DNA of 64,000 nt from Gigaspora rosea (lineage: Eukaryota > Glomeromycota > Glomeromycetes > Diversisporales > Gigasporaceae). This document shows, piece by piece, positions 1 through 12,675 of this stretch. The position numbers were made by a program, and so were the translations under genes. The stretch's first letter is position 1, and every line of letters starts with the position of its first letter. Location: the NCBI GenBank assembly GCA_003550325.1, contig QKWP01000813.1:124945-188944 (forward strand). Direction: 5' to 3'. The notes under the pieces were generated by a model. That model made no database searches. It was not told where the DNA came from and worked only from the letters and a program-made list of their open reading frames with translations.

Positions 1-1850
1 AAAAAAAAAAAAAAAAAAAAAGGACGAAATCGAAACTACAGAATCGTACTCGTACTTCAAGACGAAACTAAAATTCCCACAAGCCATCTAATTCTAAATT
101 AAACCAGACAACAAAATTCCCAACAAAATTTACACCAACTCAAGACAATAACCTAATAACTCCAATTATGACGACACCAATGACGAAATCGTACCTAGAA
201 AAAAAAAAAAATACAGCATGACGATACGATCGTATATTCAACCTACAAAACGAAGCAAATAAGAAATTAATAGTTCTAACAAACAAAGAGAGAAAAAAAA
301 AGCCAACTTATCTTACCTGAAACCAAAGTCATAACATATACTTAAAGAAGAACCCGTTGGTATCTATATCAGATCGCTCTGATTCCAGCTCTGATTTCCT
401 GAATTATAAAGAGAAAGGAAAATAAATAAAGCATAAGAAAAAAAAAACGAAACTACCGGTACTTACCACAAGTCTAGTACCGAACTCATGCCATTTTTGA
501 CAAACCGAAAGAAAGAAAAAAAATTTCACGAAGCCCAAAACAATCTACACAAGACAAAAAATATTAGTGCCAATACAATAGCACTAGAAGAACAAATACA
601 AAAAAATGGAGCCAATACTTATCTTATTGCCTTCAAGTCCGTTTCCTGCTCAAAGAAACAAAAGAATTACAAAAATGAAAAAAAAGAAGAAAAAAAAAAT
701 TGAAATACTTACCATCAACTCAACAAAATAGGGAGCACCCGAAGCCAAAAAAAAAGGAAAAAAAAACAAGAATCTGAACTGAATCTGCCGTTTTAATTGC
801 AATGACTATAAGGACTCCAAAGCTACAAAAAAAGAAAAGTTAGAGGAAAAAAAAAAATGGGAAGAAACAGAAATAAAACTTCCCGAAAAGAAGGCAACGA
901 ATTCAGCGGGACACCAACAACGACGTATGTCCAGAAAAAGGCGAGAAAGAAATGAAACAAACCAAGAGAAAAAAAAACCTTCCGAATAGAAGAGGCGGCT
1001 CCAAAACAATAAAACCACGATTCTAAAGGCGATGACGATGACTCCACAGCAACAGCAATTCAAGTAAAACACACACATATAAAAAAAAAAACTTCTGAAA
1101 AGCAGCTCCAAAAAGACAAAACATGACACCGTGACGATTCTAACGGCGACTAAAAGAAAAAGAAACATTATAGTAATTAAAGGCGACAAAAAAAAAAAAA
1201 AAAGGAAGAAACAGAAATAAAACTTCCCGAAAAAAAGGCAACGAATTACAGCGGGACACCAACAACGACGTATGTCCAGAAAAAAGCAAGAAAGAAACAA
1301 GAGTAAAAAACCTTCCGAATAGAAGAGGCGGCTCCAAAACAATGAAACCATGATTCTAACGGCGATGACGATGACTCCACAGCAACTCAAGTAAACATAC
1401 ATACAAAAAAAAAAAAAAAAAAAAACTCCGAAAAGCAGCTCCAAAAAGACAAAACACGACACCGTGACGATTCTAATGGCAACTAAAAAAAAAGAAGCAT
1501 TACAGTAATTAAAGGCAAAAAAACCCCCCTTACGAAAAAAAGCGACTCCGAAGGCGACAAGACGATCCTAACGGCGGCGGCTTCAAAAAGCAACGAAGAA
1601 TTTACTCCACGACGATTCCGAAATAACGAACCAACTGAAAAGAAAAAAGAAATTTAAAAAAAAACAAGCAAAAAAAATAAAGAAAAAAAACCCCAACTGA
1701 ATGACGTTTACGGCGATGTAGAGTTTACTCCAAGGCGCTTCCACACCGACGATGCAATTACACCGAAAAGAAAAAAAAAAGTTTAAAAGAAAAAAAACAC
1801 AGCGAAAAAAATAAACAATGATTATCAGATTATCATTGTTTATATATGAT
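1..1850 (-). other. Intron-rich locus of unknown function
   Basis: On the minus strand this stretch alternates T-rich tracts with less biased blocks of 40-150 bases. Splice-like signals are visible on that strand: a donor GTAAGTACC near 470, a donor GTAAGTATT near 710 and an acceptor TTCTTTTCAG near 1632. The blocks repeatedly contain GTCGTCAT and GGTGTCG words that recur in other intron-rich loci here (24.3 kb, 53.2 kb). The 218-residue open frame at 806-1462 is almost pure Phe/Leu/Ser from T-rich DNA and is not taken as a protein. No domain is recognised. It could be a decayed multi-exon gene or a spliced non-coding repeat. Confidence 0.4.
861..1486 (-). repeat. Tandem duplication, period about 344 bp
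   Basis: The block beginning GAAGAAACAG at 861 is repeated beginning at 1205. Both copies run through the same order of words (ACTTCCCGAAAA, GGGACACCAACAACG, CCTTCCGAATAGAAG, then GTGACGATTCTAA). The copies differ by small indels, mostly in the A tracts. The unit contains one exon-like block plus T-rich flanks on the minus strand, so it fits an exon-intron cassette duplication. Confidence 0.75.
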
Positions 1851-2009
1851 CGCCAATCTCAAAAATAATTGGCCGATCATATGGGGTCGCCATTTCCTTT
1901 TTGCCCTATTAATTTATTTTTTTAAATTAAATTTAAACTAATATTTGGTTAATTGATTTATTTTTTTAACATTCTCCTGGACTTATTTTCGAATTCCATA
2001 AGAATATTC

Positions 2010-4130
2010 GAATTGTTTGTTAAATGCTTTGTATAGCTTCAAAGTAAGTGATACAATTAATCATTGATATAAATTTTCGCGGTTCTGATCCCTAGTTTCA
2101 GTCACAAGTTATAGTTGGTCATGATTATAGTACTAGTCACTACATTACATTAGAAGATCATGTGTAATATTAAAATTTAAAAATTTTTTTGGTTTATAAT
2201 TTTTTTTCTTTATATATATAGGGCACCGATCTTAGAACTGTCGTCATTTTAAGAGTTCATAGACTTTTTCGTTGTAGTCAAAATAAAGGTCTTGTCAGTT
2301 ATTCATTTCGGTGTTGACGTTTTTCAGTATTTACTTTTGCATTTGGACTTTTTTAGTTCGTCATTGATGTTGTTTTACATTGTTGAGATAGGTGTTTTTT
2401 TTTAGTATTTGTCTTTTTTCTGTTATGTTGCTACAAGATCGTAGTTCTTTGTTCTTTAGATTTCATTTTGGTATTTTTCTTGATGTTGATTTGTAGAGTT
2501 TTCAATCGTTCGACTTTTGTGGATTTGGTTACTTAGAAAGCTTCGTGGGTCTTGGTCGATTCTTTATTGGCACAAGGTGGTCATGGTCTTATAAAAATAT
2601 TTATTCAGTTAAATAATTATTTCGCTAAATGTTGGACGTTTTCTTGGATTCGAATTTATGCATTGGTTTGCTAATTCAATATAACAATTAGGGGTTCCTG
2701 GTCCAAATTTAGGCATTAGTCCTTTATTCTTCATTCATAGAGTCTTGGTGCTTGAACCTTATTGGGATAGCGTGAAGTACTTGTCGTTGGATCAGGGTTG
2801 GAGTTGCGGTACTTAGCAAAAGTTTTATGATAGAAAAATTTCTCTTCCTTGGAACCTTTTCTAGGTCTGAAACTTGGCACTAGGCCTTTCGATAATATTG
2901 GAAATCTTCTTGTGTTTTGGTCGACATTGAGAGATAAATATAGGTTTTTGCTCATTGATCTGTATTTTGCATGAATAACACTAAAATGTAATCTTATTTT
3001 TTTTTTATAATGATTGACTTAATTTTCTTTGTCTTGGCCGTTTGCATTATTTTTACTATGGAAGTCTTTGGGACAGTACCAGACTACTTTCTTTGGGCTC
3101 CAGGTTTGGAAGATAAGTATAAATCTTCATTCATTTCTTCTTTTGTTTCTATTTGGATAGCTTCTAACTAATTCTTGGTCTTGCTTTTCAGATTCGGGAC
3201 TCTTTAATTAATTCTTTCTTGGTTTTGATCGAAGGTACTAATGGATTGAATTTGTTGAATCATCTAAGGCAAGGGTTGTTGAATTGAAATTAGAGATAGT
3301 GAATCTTGGGAAAGAGAATTCTTGGTCAGGTTCTTTTCTTGTTCCTCTTATAGCAATAATGGTAAAATTTTCATCTTTTGTGCGAGAGTTAGAACATCTT
3401 TTTGTATAACCTTTTTTTTTTGTATATTTTCTTATATATATATAATTTCTTTATTATACTAAGTATTATTGACTGGTATTTTTTTGAATGCGTTCTTGGG
3501 ATTGGTGGTTGGGTTAGACCCAGCTGTTTTGTTCTTGACCAATTAGAAGTTTGGGTCAGAAAAGTTGCTGTTGTAACCAACTTGCCAGTGTTATATGGAT
3601 TGTCCAGATATCAAATAAGTATTTGTTATTTTCTTTATCTTCTTTTTATTCATATTTTAACTAATTCTTTCTTTTTTTGTTTCAGGAATCAGCTTCTTTT
3701 ATTGATCAACTTTTTCAGAGCTAAAAAAGGGTCTTGAGTATAGAATTCGGATTCAGGTTCTTTGTTCCATTTGTAACAATAATAATAGAGTTCTGTCATT
3801 TTTCATTTGAAGATCTGGGATGTGTCTTTCGCTTGAAACTCTTTCTTTTTTTTTATAGAGCAAATTCGGTTCAGTGAAATATGTAGTGAAGCCGTGATCT
3901 CAAAACTTCGGATGTGTTGAGATTTTGGAACCAAGGGTAGTATAATTGGGACTTTAGCGATCTTGAATATTGGTATTTTGGCTTCGGATTTTGGTAAATT
4001 CGCGATCTTGCTGGATTTCAAATTTTTGTAAATTTGGAATGCAGTAGAACCGAATTCTTAGTAAAGTTGTGTATCATACGATATCAGAAAAGTTTCAATT
4101 TAGAGTTAGGGAGCAGGTTGAAAGTAAAAA
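2010..4130 (+). other. Intron-rich locus A, paralogous to 38.9-41.6 kb
   Basis: Plus-strand T-rich introns alternate with exon-like blocks. The leader at 2015-2240 is clearly homologous to 38905-39140: both carry ATAGCTTCAAAGTA followed by an intron-like stretch containing GATCATGT, and both end at an AG acceptor before an exon beginning with ATCTTAGAAC or ATCTTGGAAC. The exon blocks at 2225-2400 align in order with 39135-39310, each ending near an ACATTGT(T/C)GAG word before a GTAGGTG-like donor. No protein motif is recognised, and the 111-residue frame at 3402-3737 crosses an apparent intron. It may be a broken gene or a spliced repeat family. Confidence 0.45.
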
Positions 4131-5117
4131 AAGAACGCAAAAAAAGAAAGATGATAAAAAGAAAATAAAAAGATCGAAAAGAAGGTGATAAATTAGATTT
4201 TTATTATATATATAGTGTTTTTAATTTTGAAATATTGTTTTTTATCAGAATATATTAAAATTTAATATTTAATCAGTAAAATATATAAATATTAGCCAAT
4301 TGGCCAATTTGTATATAAATATAATCAGTAAACAGTTAAATAGCAAAATTATTGTACAAATATTATCAACTATCACCTTTGGTGATAGCAGACTAATAGA
4401 CTATAGACTTTAAAATTTGGTTTAAGCCTATAACCTATTAGTCTGCTATTACCAAAGCCAATATTTTATTAATATAATAATAAAAAGATGATATATAATA
4501 TCGGCAAAATATACTTTAAATTTTAAGAACTAATTACTATGAATTTTTTAAATATATAACTAATTATATTAAAAATCGTTAATTATCAGCCAAATATTAT
4601 CCAATATTGGCCAAATATTATTTAAATATCGGCCAGATATTATTTAAATATCAGCCAAATAATGTTTTAAAGAATAAAGAAGATATGTAAAAGACTAATT
4701 AATCATTAAGAAACATAACCAATATATCAGTACAATATCGTATAAATGATGAAAAAAATTTTGTAAAATAGCCAATACGATATCTTCTTATGATTTATCT
4801 AATTGTGGATTTATTACCAAAATATCAATCTAAATATCTGCCTTGTATCTTCTTTATATTTTCACTAATCTTTATACAAATATATGAATATTTTTTACTG
4901 ACTTTTAACTGATATGCAACAAATTTTCTTAAATCAGTAGCATATCGGCCTATTTTAATCCCCTATCAATCTGTTATTAGCCAACATCATATTGGCCTGC
5001 AATCTTCATAGGTGATTTATAGATGATATTAGGGTAATAGTTTTGATTTTGACTAGTAGAAAGAGTTGCAGCTTTCGTTTTCAATTGGTGTATAGGTTAG
5101 TATTTGGGTAACAGTAA
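4130..5117. other. AT-rich stretch without a gene
   Basis: No gene is visible. The stretch holds a loose array of words of the type GGCCAAATATTATTT at about 4570-4670, and the small inverted-repeat element listed separately. Confidence 0.5.
4373..4458. repeat. Small inverted-repeat element (MITE-like)
   Basis: Ends read CTTTGGTGATAGCAGAC on the left and, reversed, CTTTGGTAATAGCAGAC on the right, followed by ACTAATAG on both sides. The left end also forms a short hairpin (ATCACCTTTGGTGAT). About 85 bp; no clear target duplication. Confidence 0.5.
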
Positions 5118-6014
5118 GGGAGCTTCCAGAAATTACGTAATTTTTTGTTACTAATAAATTTCAAATTTTACCCCACCCATCCACACCTGATACCTATTAG
5201 CCAATCAAATTTTATTTTTTTAAAAAAATTATTTATATACTCAATTTTTTGAAAATGATAATAACTTTTGATCCACTAGTCCGTTTTGTATGATTTAACT
5301 ACCAAAATGCTCGTCTCAATAAGACGATCCCAACAAGCCCAAAATCGTTAAAATCTAATCACAGGATCCCAAGATCGTTTAACTTTGTGTAATTTTAATA
5401 GTAATTTTTTAAAATCACTAAGTAAATTTCTTTAACATTGAATAATTTTTGATCCACTGGTCGGTTTTGGATGATTTAACTACCAAAATATTTGTCTCAG
5501 TGAGACGATTCTAAAAGGCCAAAATCGCTAAATTCCAATCACAGGATCCCAAGATCGATAAAGATTTGTATTGTTAATAACAATACAAATCTTTATCGAT
5601 CTTGTAATTCTGTGATTGGAATTTAGTGATTTTGGGCTTGTTAGAATCGTCTCACTGAAACAAACATTTTGGTAGTTAAATCATCCAAAACAGACCAGTG
5701 ATCAAAAGTTATTCAATGTTAAAGAAATTTACTTGGTGATTCTAAAAAATCACTATTAAAATTACACAAAAGTTGAACGATTTTGGGATCCTGTAATTAG
5801 ATTTTAACGATTTTAGGCTTGTTAGAATCGTCTCATCGAGACGAGCATTTTGATAGTTAAATCATCTAAATCGGTCCAGTAGATCAAAAGTTATTAATAA
5901 TTTTATAATTTTATACTTTTGACCAGAATTATAAAATTTTGACCAGAATTATAACCTGATATTTTGGCAACCCCACCCACCCACCCAAAAATTACGTAAT
6001 TTCTGGAAGCTCTC
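5118..6014. mobile_element. Foldback element with TAA target duplication (PIF/Harbinger-like)
   Basis: Nearly the whole 897 bp folds on itself around about 5577. Ends read GGGAGCTTCCAGAAATTACG and, reversed, GAGAGCTTCCAGAAATTACG, flanked by TAA on both sides (5115-5117 and 6015-6017). A three-base TAA/TTA duplication with a G-rich terminus is typical of PIF/Harbinger MITEs. Each arm carries two copies of a cassette containing GATCCACTGGTC, GATTTAACTACCAAAAT and the palindrome GTCTCA-TGAGAC, which recurs in other element families in this window. No transposase is encoded. Confidence 0.8.
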
Positions 6015-6129
6015 TAATAGTTTTAGAAAAAAATCTATAAAACCAAATAGCACTAGTATAGTAATTTGGTTTTCTTAGAATTATAACTTGTTAGAATTTT
6101 AAAAAATATAATTTACAAATCTAATAAAT

Positions 6130-7338
6130 TCTCTAAGTTATTATTTTTTTTATAAAATTTCATACTCTCCAAATATTACAATTTTGAAGATTTTTCCAGA
6201 AACTGTACTATCCAAATTTATACAGACTCACAATCAGTTATATCTAAATTCCAAAACTTAATCAATACTATGCTACTTCCAAACTTCTTAAATATCCCCT
6301 ACTGGTCAATTTGGAATATACTACTTAATCTAATTAAATTATATAATCTTAATATTACTTTGTACAAAGTTAGAGCATATGAAGATAATGATTTTAACAA
6401 CAAAGCTGACCAACTAGCACGTAATCATCACATAGCACCTTATCTTATTTTTAATCCAAACAATATATATAATCCTTAGTATACACCAACTTCAGATAAC
6501 TACTCAATGGAACTTCCCATACGTCACAGTATCAGAACAATTTGCAAAGCACATATAATTGCATAGTGGACATCACAAAACCGCTTTCAACAATAGAACT
6601 CAATCTCACGATTTATTAACTGGAATGCTTCATGGTTATATATTAATAATAACCAAAAAATTACCAATTTTTCACACAGCTTTCAATCTTCTACTCTAAA
6701 ATCTTTTAGAGTCAAATTATTACTAGATGAGATTCCCTCCCCATATATCCTTCATAAAAGATATCCATCATACTCTAACATTTGTCATATATGCCAATAG
6801 GCAAGTAGTGCTTTGCACTGGGCTCTCTGTTCAGATACAAATCTATTACTGAACCTTATAAACATTTCTTTAAACCAAATATTTAGTCCTAACAAACTAG
6901 ATATTTTCCTAACTCAGACTAAAAATCTTCACTCCCAAATCTTAAAACTTGATAGTTTTCAAATCCACCATTTTTCACATAAGCCTTCATTATACTCAAC
7001 TCTATCAGGTCTTATTCCACTAGAACTAATAAACATAATACAAGAAATTACTCTATCTTCAAAACTTGCTAGCTCTCTTACAATTAAATTTTTACTTCAT
7101 TTTAACCAACAAATCTACACAAAAATTTGGATTCCATACTGTACTTCAAAATCACAATACCAACAAGCAACTTCACAAAACCAGCCTATATCTTCTGAAT
7201 CTTTTGTAATTACTACACATTTAACTCAAACTAATAATAATAATTCTATTATAAATACCTCTATTCAGAAAGTAGAGTATTGGTACCCTCACTGGATTAA
7301 ATATCTTATACACCCTTCAAATATACTAACTAATTCAA
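6130..7338 (+). mobile_element. LINE ORF2 fragment: RNase H domain and C-terminus
   Basis: The 3' part of a non-LTR retrotransposon polyprotein. From about 6219 the reading shows YTDSQSVI, the RNase H motif with a catalytic Asp, then at 6360-6420 KVRAYEDNDFNNKADQLAR, matching the K-A-H...N..AD.LA helix seen in LINE RNase H domains. The frame at 6270-6479 ends in a stop; after further interruptions an open frame at 6813-7349 gives 178 residues resembling the C-terminal tail of AM-fungal LINEs (IWIPYC and a YWYPHW ending). Reverse transcriptase and endonuclease are absent, so the copy is 5'-truncated. The element continues beyond two insertions at 8307-8334 and 13118-13290. Confidence 0.75.
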
Positions 7339-7346
7339 AATCTAGG

Positions 7347-8298
7347 TAGGGATGTTACAGTCTGTTCTGGTCTGGTCTTGGTTCAAAAGACCGGGTCTGA
7401 GCAACGGACCACAAACCAGACCAAATTTCATAAACTGGCTCATAGACCGGTCCTAGTTTAGTCCGGTTCAAGGACCTGTTTACCTGCAGCCAATAGAAAT
7501 GAAGAATTTTGACTATCATATCTCAAATTGGCTTGCACTATGGTTTTAAAAAAACTTTATACCGTGCTACTATTCATGAAGTTTTTGTTACTAACTTGTA
7601 TTGGATCATAGATCCTTTTTTCTTTCTAAAACTTTTTTTTAGATTCAAACAGTTGCTTTAATGAGAAATTTGACATTTGGGAATTTAATCATGGGAAATA
7701 TAACATAATATCCAATGATGTATAAAATGCGAAATAGCAGTAAGGTTCTTTATTTTATTAAAGAAATGTACTTGATTTATGTTTTCATTTACATTCTTGT
7801 TTTATGAATTTTAATTTAAAAAAAAATATTATAATTTGATTTACCCAAAAATCAAATTTTGATCAAATTTTGTATTGAGATTTCAAATGAACTGTATTCT
7901 AACGATAATATGATTTTTATAAAAAATAATGATTACTTGTAATAAAAAGATAATCGTAAAGCAGAAGCAGATATAGAAATTATCCTGTTTGGGTTGTTAG
8001 GAACTAGTAAAATTTCTTAATTCAGTTTTTAGCAATTAAAGGTTATACATGAAAACCAATTCCAGTAAATCGAAGAATGTGCTTGCAATATTATTTTAGA
8101 ACAAGTTTGATTTAGCCTCAATCGCATAGTTATTATGTATTTAAAGTAATACATAAAATATATATTAAATTATGTAATCGCAGAATTTATTATGGACGGA
8201 CCGATCTGGACTGGTACCAATTTATAGACCGTGGACCACATAGACCGGTTCAAAAGACTGGTTCAGACCGCGGTCCTTGTCAGACCGTAACATCCCTA
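7347..8298. mobile_element. Non-autonomous hAT element inside the LINE
   Basis: Ends read TAGGGATGTTACAGTCTG and, reversed, TAGGGATGTTACGGTCTG. It is flanked by AATCTAGG (7339-7346) and AATATAGG (8299-8306), an 8-bp duplication with one mismatch. The TAGGGATG terminus and 8-bp duplication are characteristic of the hAT/Ac group. The subterminal parts hold repeated GGTCTG/GACCGG words, probable transposase-binding sites. The 950-bp body encodes nothing I recognise. Confidence 0.85.
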
Positions 8299-8381
8299 AA
8301 TATAGGTGATTCTTGGCCACTCTAGTTGGTTTAGCAGGACCCCGGACAATTATATTTGATCTGGTATGTATGAAATGAGGT

Positions 8382-8514
8382 AAATTTTTAATAAAAAATT
8401 TAAAAAGTGGTATGTAAAAAGGGTTCTTCTAGGCATCTCTAGCTAGANAAATTTTTAATAAAAAATTTAAAAAGTGGTATGTAAAAAGGGTTCTTCTAGG
8501 CATCTCTAGCTAGA
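8382..8514. repeat. 66-bp direct duplication around a single N
   Basis: Bases 8382-8447 are repeated exactly at 8449-8514 with one N (8448) between. The copy spans the left end of the Mutator-like element. This looks like two overlapping contigs joined without merging rather than a biological duplication. Confidence 0.8.
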
Positions 8515-8707
8515 GATATATAACTTATATATCTCTGGCCTTTCAACCAATTAAAATTAAAAAAAGTCACATGATTTCCATTTTTGTCGATCACTCGATC
8601 GTGTAAGAATGCCAGACAGGTTGACTACTTTTGTGTAACCCGAAATTACGATCTCTTGGACATTAGTTGAACGATTTACAGAAAAGAAAAATAAAAAATT
8701 TAAACCT

Positions 8708-9450
8708 TTGGGCGAAGTTACCTCCACAACCAACTGACCGAATTCAATAAAAATTTTTTTATTCGAATTCTATAGATCCATAAAATTCGAATAAAAAAAT
8801 TTTCATCAAATTCGGTCAGTTGGTTGTGGAAGTAACTTCGTTCAAAGTTAAAAAAAAGTCAATACGTCTATCAAAATAGAAGCTACGCCTATTTTCTTAA
8901 AAATTTGATTGAAGATATCTCCGCAACTAACTGACTGAATTCGATAAAAATTTTTTATTCGAATTCTATGGATCTATAGAATTTGAATAAAAAAATTTTC
9001 ATCGAATTCGGTTAGTTGGTTGCGGAGATATCTTCGCTAAAAGTTAGGGAAAAGTCAAAACGTCTATCAAAATAGAAGCTGCGCTGATTTTTTAAAAAAT
9101 TTGAGCGAAGTTATCTCTGCAACCACCTGACCGAATTCAATGAAAATTTTTTTATTCGAATTCTATAGATCCATAGAATTTGAATAAAAAAATTTTCATC
9201 GAATTCAGTCAGTTGCTTGCGGAGATATCTTTACTAAAAGTTAGAGAAAGTCAAAACGTCTATCAAAATAGAAGCTGCACAGATTTTTTTAAAAAATTTG
9301 AGCGAAGATATCTCCGCAACCACCTGATCAAATTCGATGAAAATTATTTTATCTATGGATCCATAGAATTCGAATAAAAAAATTTTCATCGAGTTCGATC
9401 AGGTGGTTGCGGAGATATCTTCGCTCAAATTTTTTAAAAAAATCGGCATA
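8708..9450. repeat. 195-bp tandem satellite, four palindromic units
   Basis: Units begin near 8714, 8911, 9105 and 9302. Each unit is itself a long palindrome: an arm with ACCACCTGACCGAATTCGA, a run of T then A around a GGATC centre, and the reversed arm ending GATATCTTCGC. Units are separated by a spacer containing CGTCTATCAAAATAGAAGC. The same satellite, more diverged, occurs at 28.3-29.2 kb inside a different element. Confidence 0.85.
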
Positions 9451-10239
9451 GCTCCTATTTTAATTATTTTAATAGACGTTATTGTTTCAAATCGTCTTCA
9501 TATTATCATATACTGAAGCACATAAGACATTTATTATAATGAGAAGTAGTTTGAGTATAACAGTGCTAACCTTAACTCAATCTCTTCATTGTATTGTCTT
9601 CCCACTTTATTAATCAGCTAATTTTACCCAATTTAGATATTTTATTTTATAAAAATTTTTCACAAATTCAAAATTATAGCACAAAATAAAATTTCTATCT
9701 ATTGCGCAATGAACAGATTCGAAGTAGCTAATCTAACCCACTATCCAACCAATGCTATTAACTACCTAATTCTAACCCAAACCTTAACTATCCAAAATTT
9801 AACTAACTATACAATATTTTATAACATTTTTAAAATCAACATAGGTTGACTTAAGGCAAATCGGGTTCGAATCGGCATTGCCCACAAAGTCAGATCAAGA
9901 AGTTTCTGATAAGGTCAGATTTTATCAAAAATATCTTCACCGGAAATTTGAAAATAACGAATTAAAGGGTGACAATTTTGAAGTGAATTTTTTAATACTA
10001 GAACGTTAATACCTGAGCCCAAAATGGAAGAAAAATATAAAGTCATACTTAGCTTTGAAAGTTTTATACTTCTCACATACGGTTCTTTACATGTCTAATC
10101 CCATATTTAGTTCATTTCATTCTTGTCCACAAAATGCCACCCTGGGTAGATAGAAAAATTGATCAAGGAAATTGAAATTAGTACCGCTTATATAGAAAAA
10201 GAAAAGAAGACAAACAAAATATATACTTAGCTTTGGAGA

Positions 10240-11345
10240 AACCTTTATACTCTACGTCCCGGTACGATCCTTCAAGTCTATAACATCCCAACAAAAATCT
10301 GGACCAAATCATTCTTTAACTACCGCTCTAAAAGTAAATAAAAAATTAATCAAGTATTTATATATATAAAAAAAAATAAAAAATTTGACCCTATATGTAT
10401 CTTTCTGGAAGCCTTTTCCTGCCCAGAAGAAGAATTGGAACTTCATATTCCGAAAGATCCAACTATTTCAAGTTTTAAAAAAAAATAAAAATTTAGAGTA
10501 AAATAAGTTAAAAAAAAAAACCGTTAAACATGAAAAAGTACTGTACTTACCGGACAAGCCTTAAGAATCTCGGTCCAGTTGCGACATATCAAGTTTTTGA
10601 TTGTACGATATAGTTTTTCCATATAAAGTTTCCCACATAATTATAGCAAAAGAATAAATATGGATGCCTTTGGTGTTCAAAACTTCAGGTGCAACGTATG
10701 GTAAAATTCCAAAAATTCCATCTGATTTTAATTTTGACGAAATATTAGCTGATATTGAAAGTTCTAAATCAGCAATTTAACAGTATATTTCCACTATATA
10801 AATCCGATGAATAAGATCTTAAGAATGAATTATGTGAATATATGACGCAATATATAGTAGTAGATTTAACTTATCTTTCCAATACATTTTCGATATAGTG
10901 TATAAATTTTGCCTCTTAGTGCATATTTTATGACAAGAATATAATTTCCAGAGGTTTTATCTTTTGATATATCAAAACATTTTAAAAATGTTAGATCTTC
11001 TAAGTCCGATATCACAAAACGCTTTTAACTAACATAAAAAATGCATCTTCAAGTTATAATAGACATGATAAATAACAAGTAATGAATAAAATTATTTAAT
11101 AAAGATTGCCTCTTTTATAAAATCTCTGTTATAATTATTTGATTCATGAAGCAATTTAAGCGCAACAGAAATGCTTAAGTTTCGACTTTTATCACCATGT
11201 AGCATCATATACAGTTGCAAATCCACCTTTACCTAAGGAAACCACGATAACTGATATTTATTTTCTGTCAATATTTTTTCAAATTATCATCAATTTCAAG
11301 ATTATGCTACCATTCAGATTCATTCGCTGCTAGAAGGGCCCACCA
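10240..11345 (-). pseudogene. Broken protein kinase domain, AM-fungal TKL-like family
   Basis: Read from right to left, the minus strand shows the landmarks of a serine/threonine or tyrosine-kinase-like domain in order: the glycine loop GKGGFATVYDATW near 11230 followed by a stop; VALKLLHESNNY with the ATP-anchoring Lys near 11180; ILVIKYALRG (hinge) near 10950; LIHR then SGNIL, where the catalytic HRD Asp is not preserved; IADLELS in place of DFG/DLGLS; GILPYVAPEVL (activation/P+1 loop) near 10700; and IYSFAIIMWETLYGK near 10650. A donor GTAAGTACAG near 10555 and a CWD-like word near 10290 suggest two further exons. Several stops and frame changes separate these pieces. The whole lies inside the Mutator-like element, so it is probably a captured host gene fragment. 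Confidence 0.8.
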
Positions 11346-12584
11346 CCTATGGTACCGGATTATAGAACCTTAGTGGTTTAATCTTGTCCATAAAAAAAAT
11401 AATCAAATAAACGCTTATCTAAATCTTCACGAACCAAACCTGGATTGGCGACAGTGAAAATTTTTGCATTGCAAAGATCCGGAAGTATAAATTGTAGATC
11501 GGTAAATGGACTAAAAGGTGAGAAAAAATACCAAAATAGAAATATCGTAAACTGCCGAGTTTCACATGAGTCTAGTACTTAGGGGTCTTGTATACAGCAG
11601 TTTACGGTACTTACCGGATTCGAAAAGGACGAAAAAATCCAAGAAGGACAAAAGAAAGGCAACAAAACTAAATAAAAAAAAAGATTAGTAAATAAAGTAC
11701 AGCAAAACAAAGATGCAAAATTATCTTGTGTCACTTATTTATTAGCGTCCGGTAGGCGATGTCGTTTGACCTTGTATCGGCAATTGGATAGATACATGAG
11801 CTCTAGTCATGTGATTTTCTTGCTCTTTGATTGGTCCAAGAGGCCAGAGATATATAAACTAGGCATCTCTAGCTAGAGATGCCTAGAATTTCCCATATAA
11901 AAAATGAGTTTTTTAAAAAATTGTGGAGGGATAAAATGAGGTAAAAAACATTGTAGTAGGATTTTTATAGGTAATTTTTTACAATTTTTAAGGTAGTATA
12001 ATATAATTGAGGTAAATTATTATACTATTATAAAATGCATTGTGTATATATAAATTATTAATTGGATATTTCTAGTAGTACCTGAAATTGAATTTTATTA
12101 AATAATTTTTATTGAGAATAAGCAGAATATATATATCAATGCAATGAATATATAAACTAAATATAATATTTTTTTAGAAATACTAATTTTAATTGTACTA
12201 AATATTATTATTATATTATTTAAATTTGTTATATATTGTATTAGTTGATTGTTTTTTATACTATATAAACAAGTTAACTTTAATATATATAACATTTAAG
12301 TTATTATAAAAATTGAATGAAACATTAAATATAATATAAATTAGAGTAGCTGCATAATGCAGTCTCACTAAAACTAGAATGTTATATGTATAATTAAGTC
12401 ATAAAATTAAAATTTTCTGTAATAGAATATATTATTTATATTATTCAATTTTTTTAATGATAAATATAGATTTTAAATAAATATAGGTTTTATAAGTACT
12501 ATTTATATGCCAATAGACTTGATTATTCTAAGTAATTCATTTGTTATAAAGAAAAAAAAATTAATACATTACTGGATATTTTGT

Positions 12585-12675
12585 ATCAAAACATCTATTT
12601 GGCTTTGAATTTAATACACTCACAATCTGAGCCCCTTTGTAGTTCAAATTAGTACATCAAATTCAAAACCAGATA
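12585..12675. repeat. Small palindromic MITE, related to 32.26-32.34 kb
   Basis: TTTGGCTTTGAATTTAAT on the left pairs with ATTCAAAACCAGATA on the right around a GAGCCCCTTT centre. A clearer copy lies at 32256-32340. Confidence 0.5.

Larger units (their letters stand above)
8488..11894. mobile_element. Mutator-like element carrying a kinase fragment (Pack-MULE-like)
   Basis: Left end GGGTTCTTCTAGGCATCTC, right end reversed GGGAAATTCTAGGCATCTC. The two ends agree over roughly 55 bp, including the palindrome CTCTAGCTAGAG and CTTATATATCTCTGGCC-like sequence. It is flanked by ATGTAAAAA (8479-8487) and ATATAAAAA (11895-11903), a 9-bp duplication with one mismatch, as made by Mutator-like transposases. 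A second member at 50680-53581 has a perfect 9-bp duplication. Inside are a 195-bp palindromic satellite (8.7-9.45 kb) and a broken protein kinase on the minus strand. No MULE transposase is seen, so it is non-autonomous and gene-carrying. Confidence 0.8.

Noticed and set aside
806-1462. 218-residue open frame on the minus strand
   Set aside because: Composition is Phe/Leu/Ser/Cys from T-rich DNA crossing apparent splice sites and a tandem duplication; not a protein.
8708-9450. CRISPR-like array
   Set aside because: Units are 195-bp palindromic satellites with conserved spacers in a eukaryotic genome; not a CRISPR.
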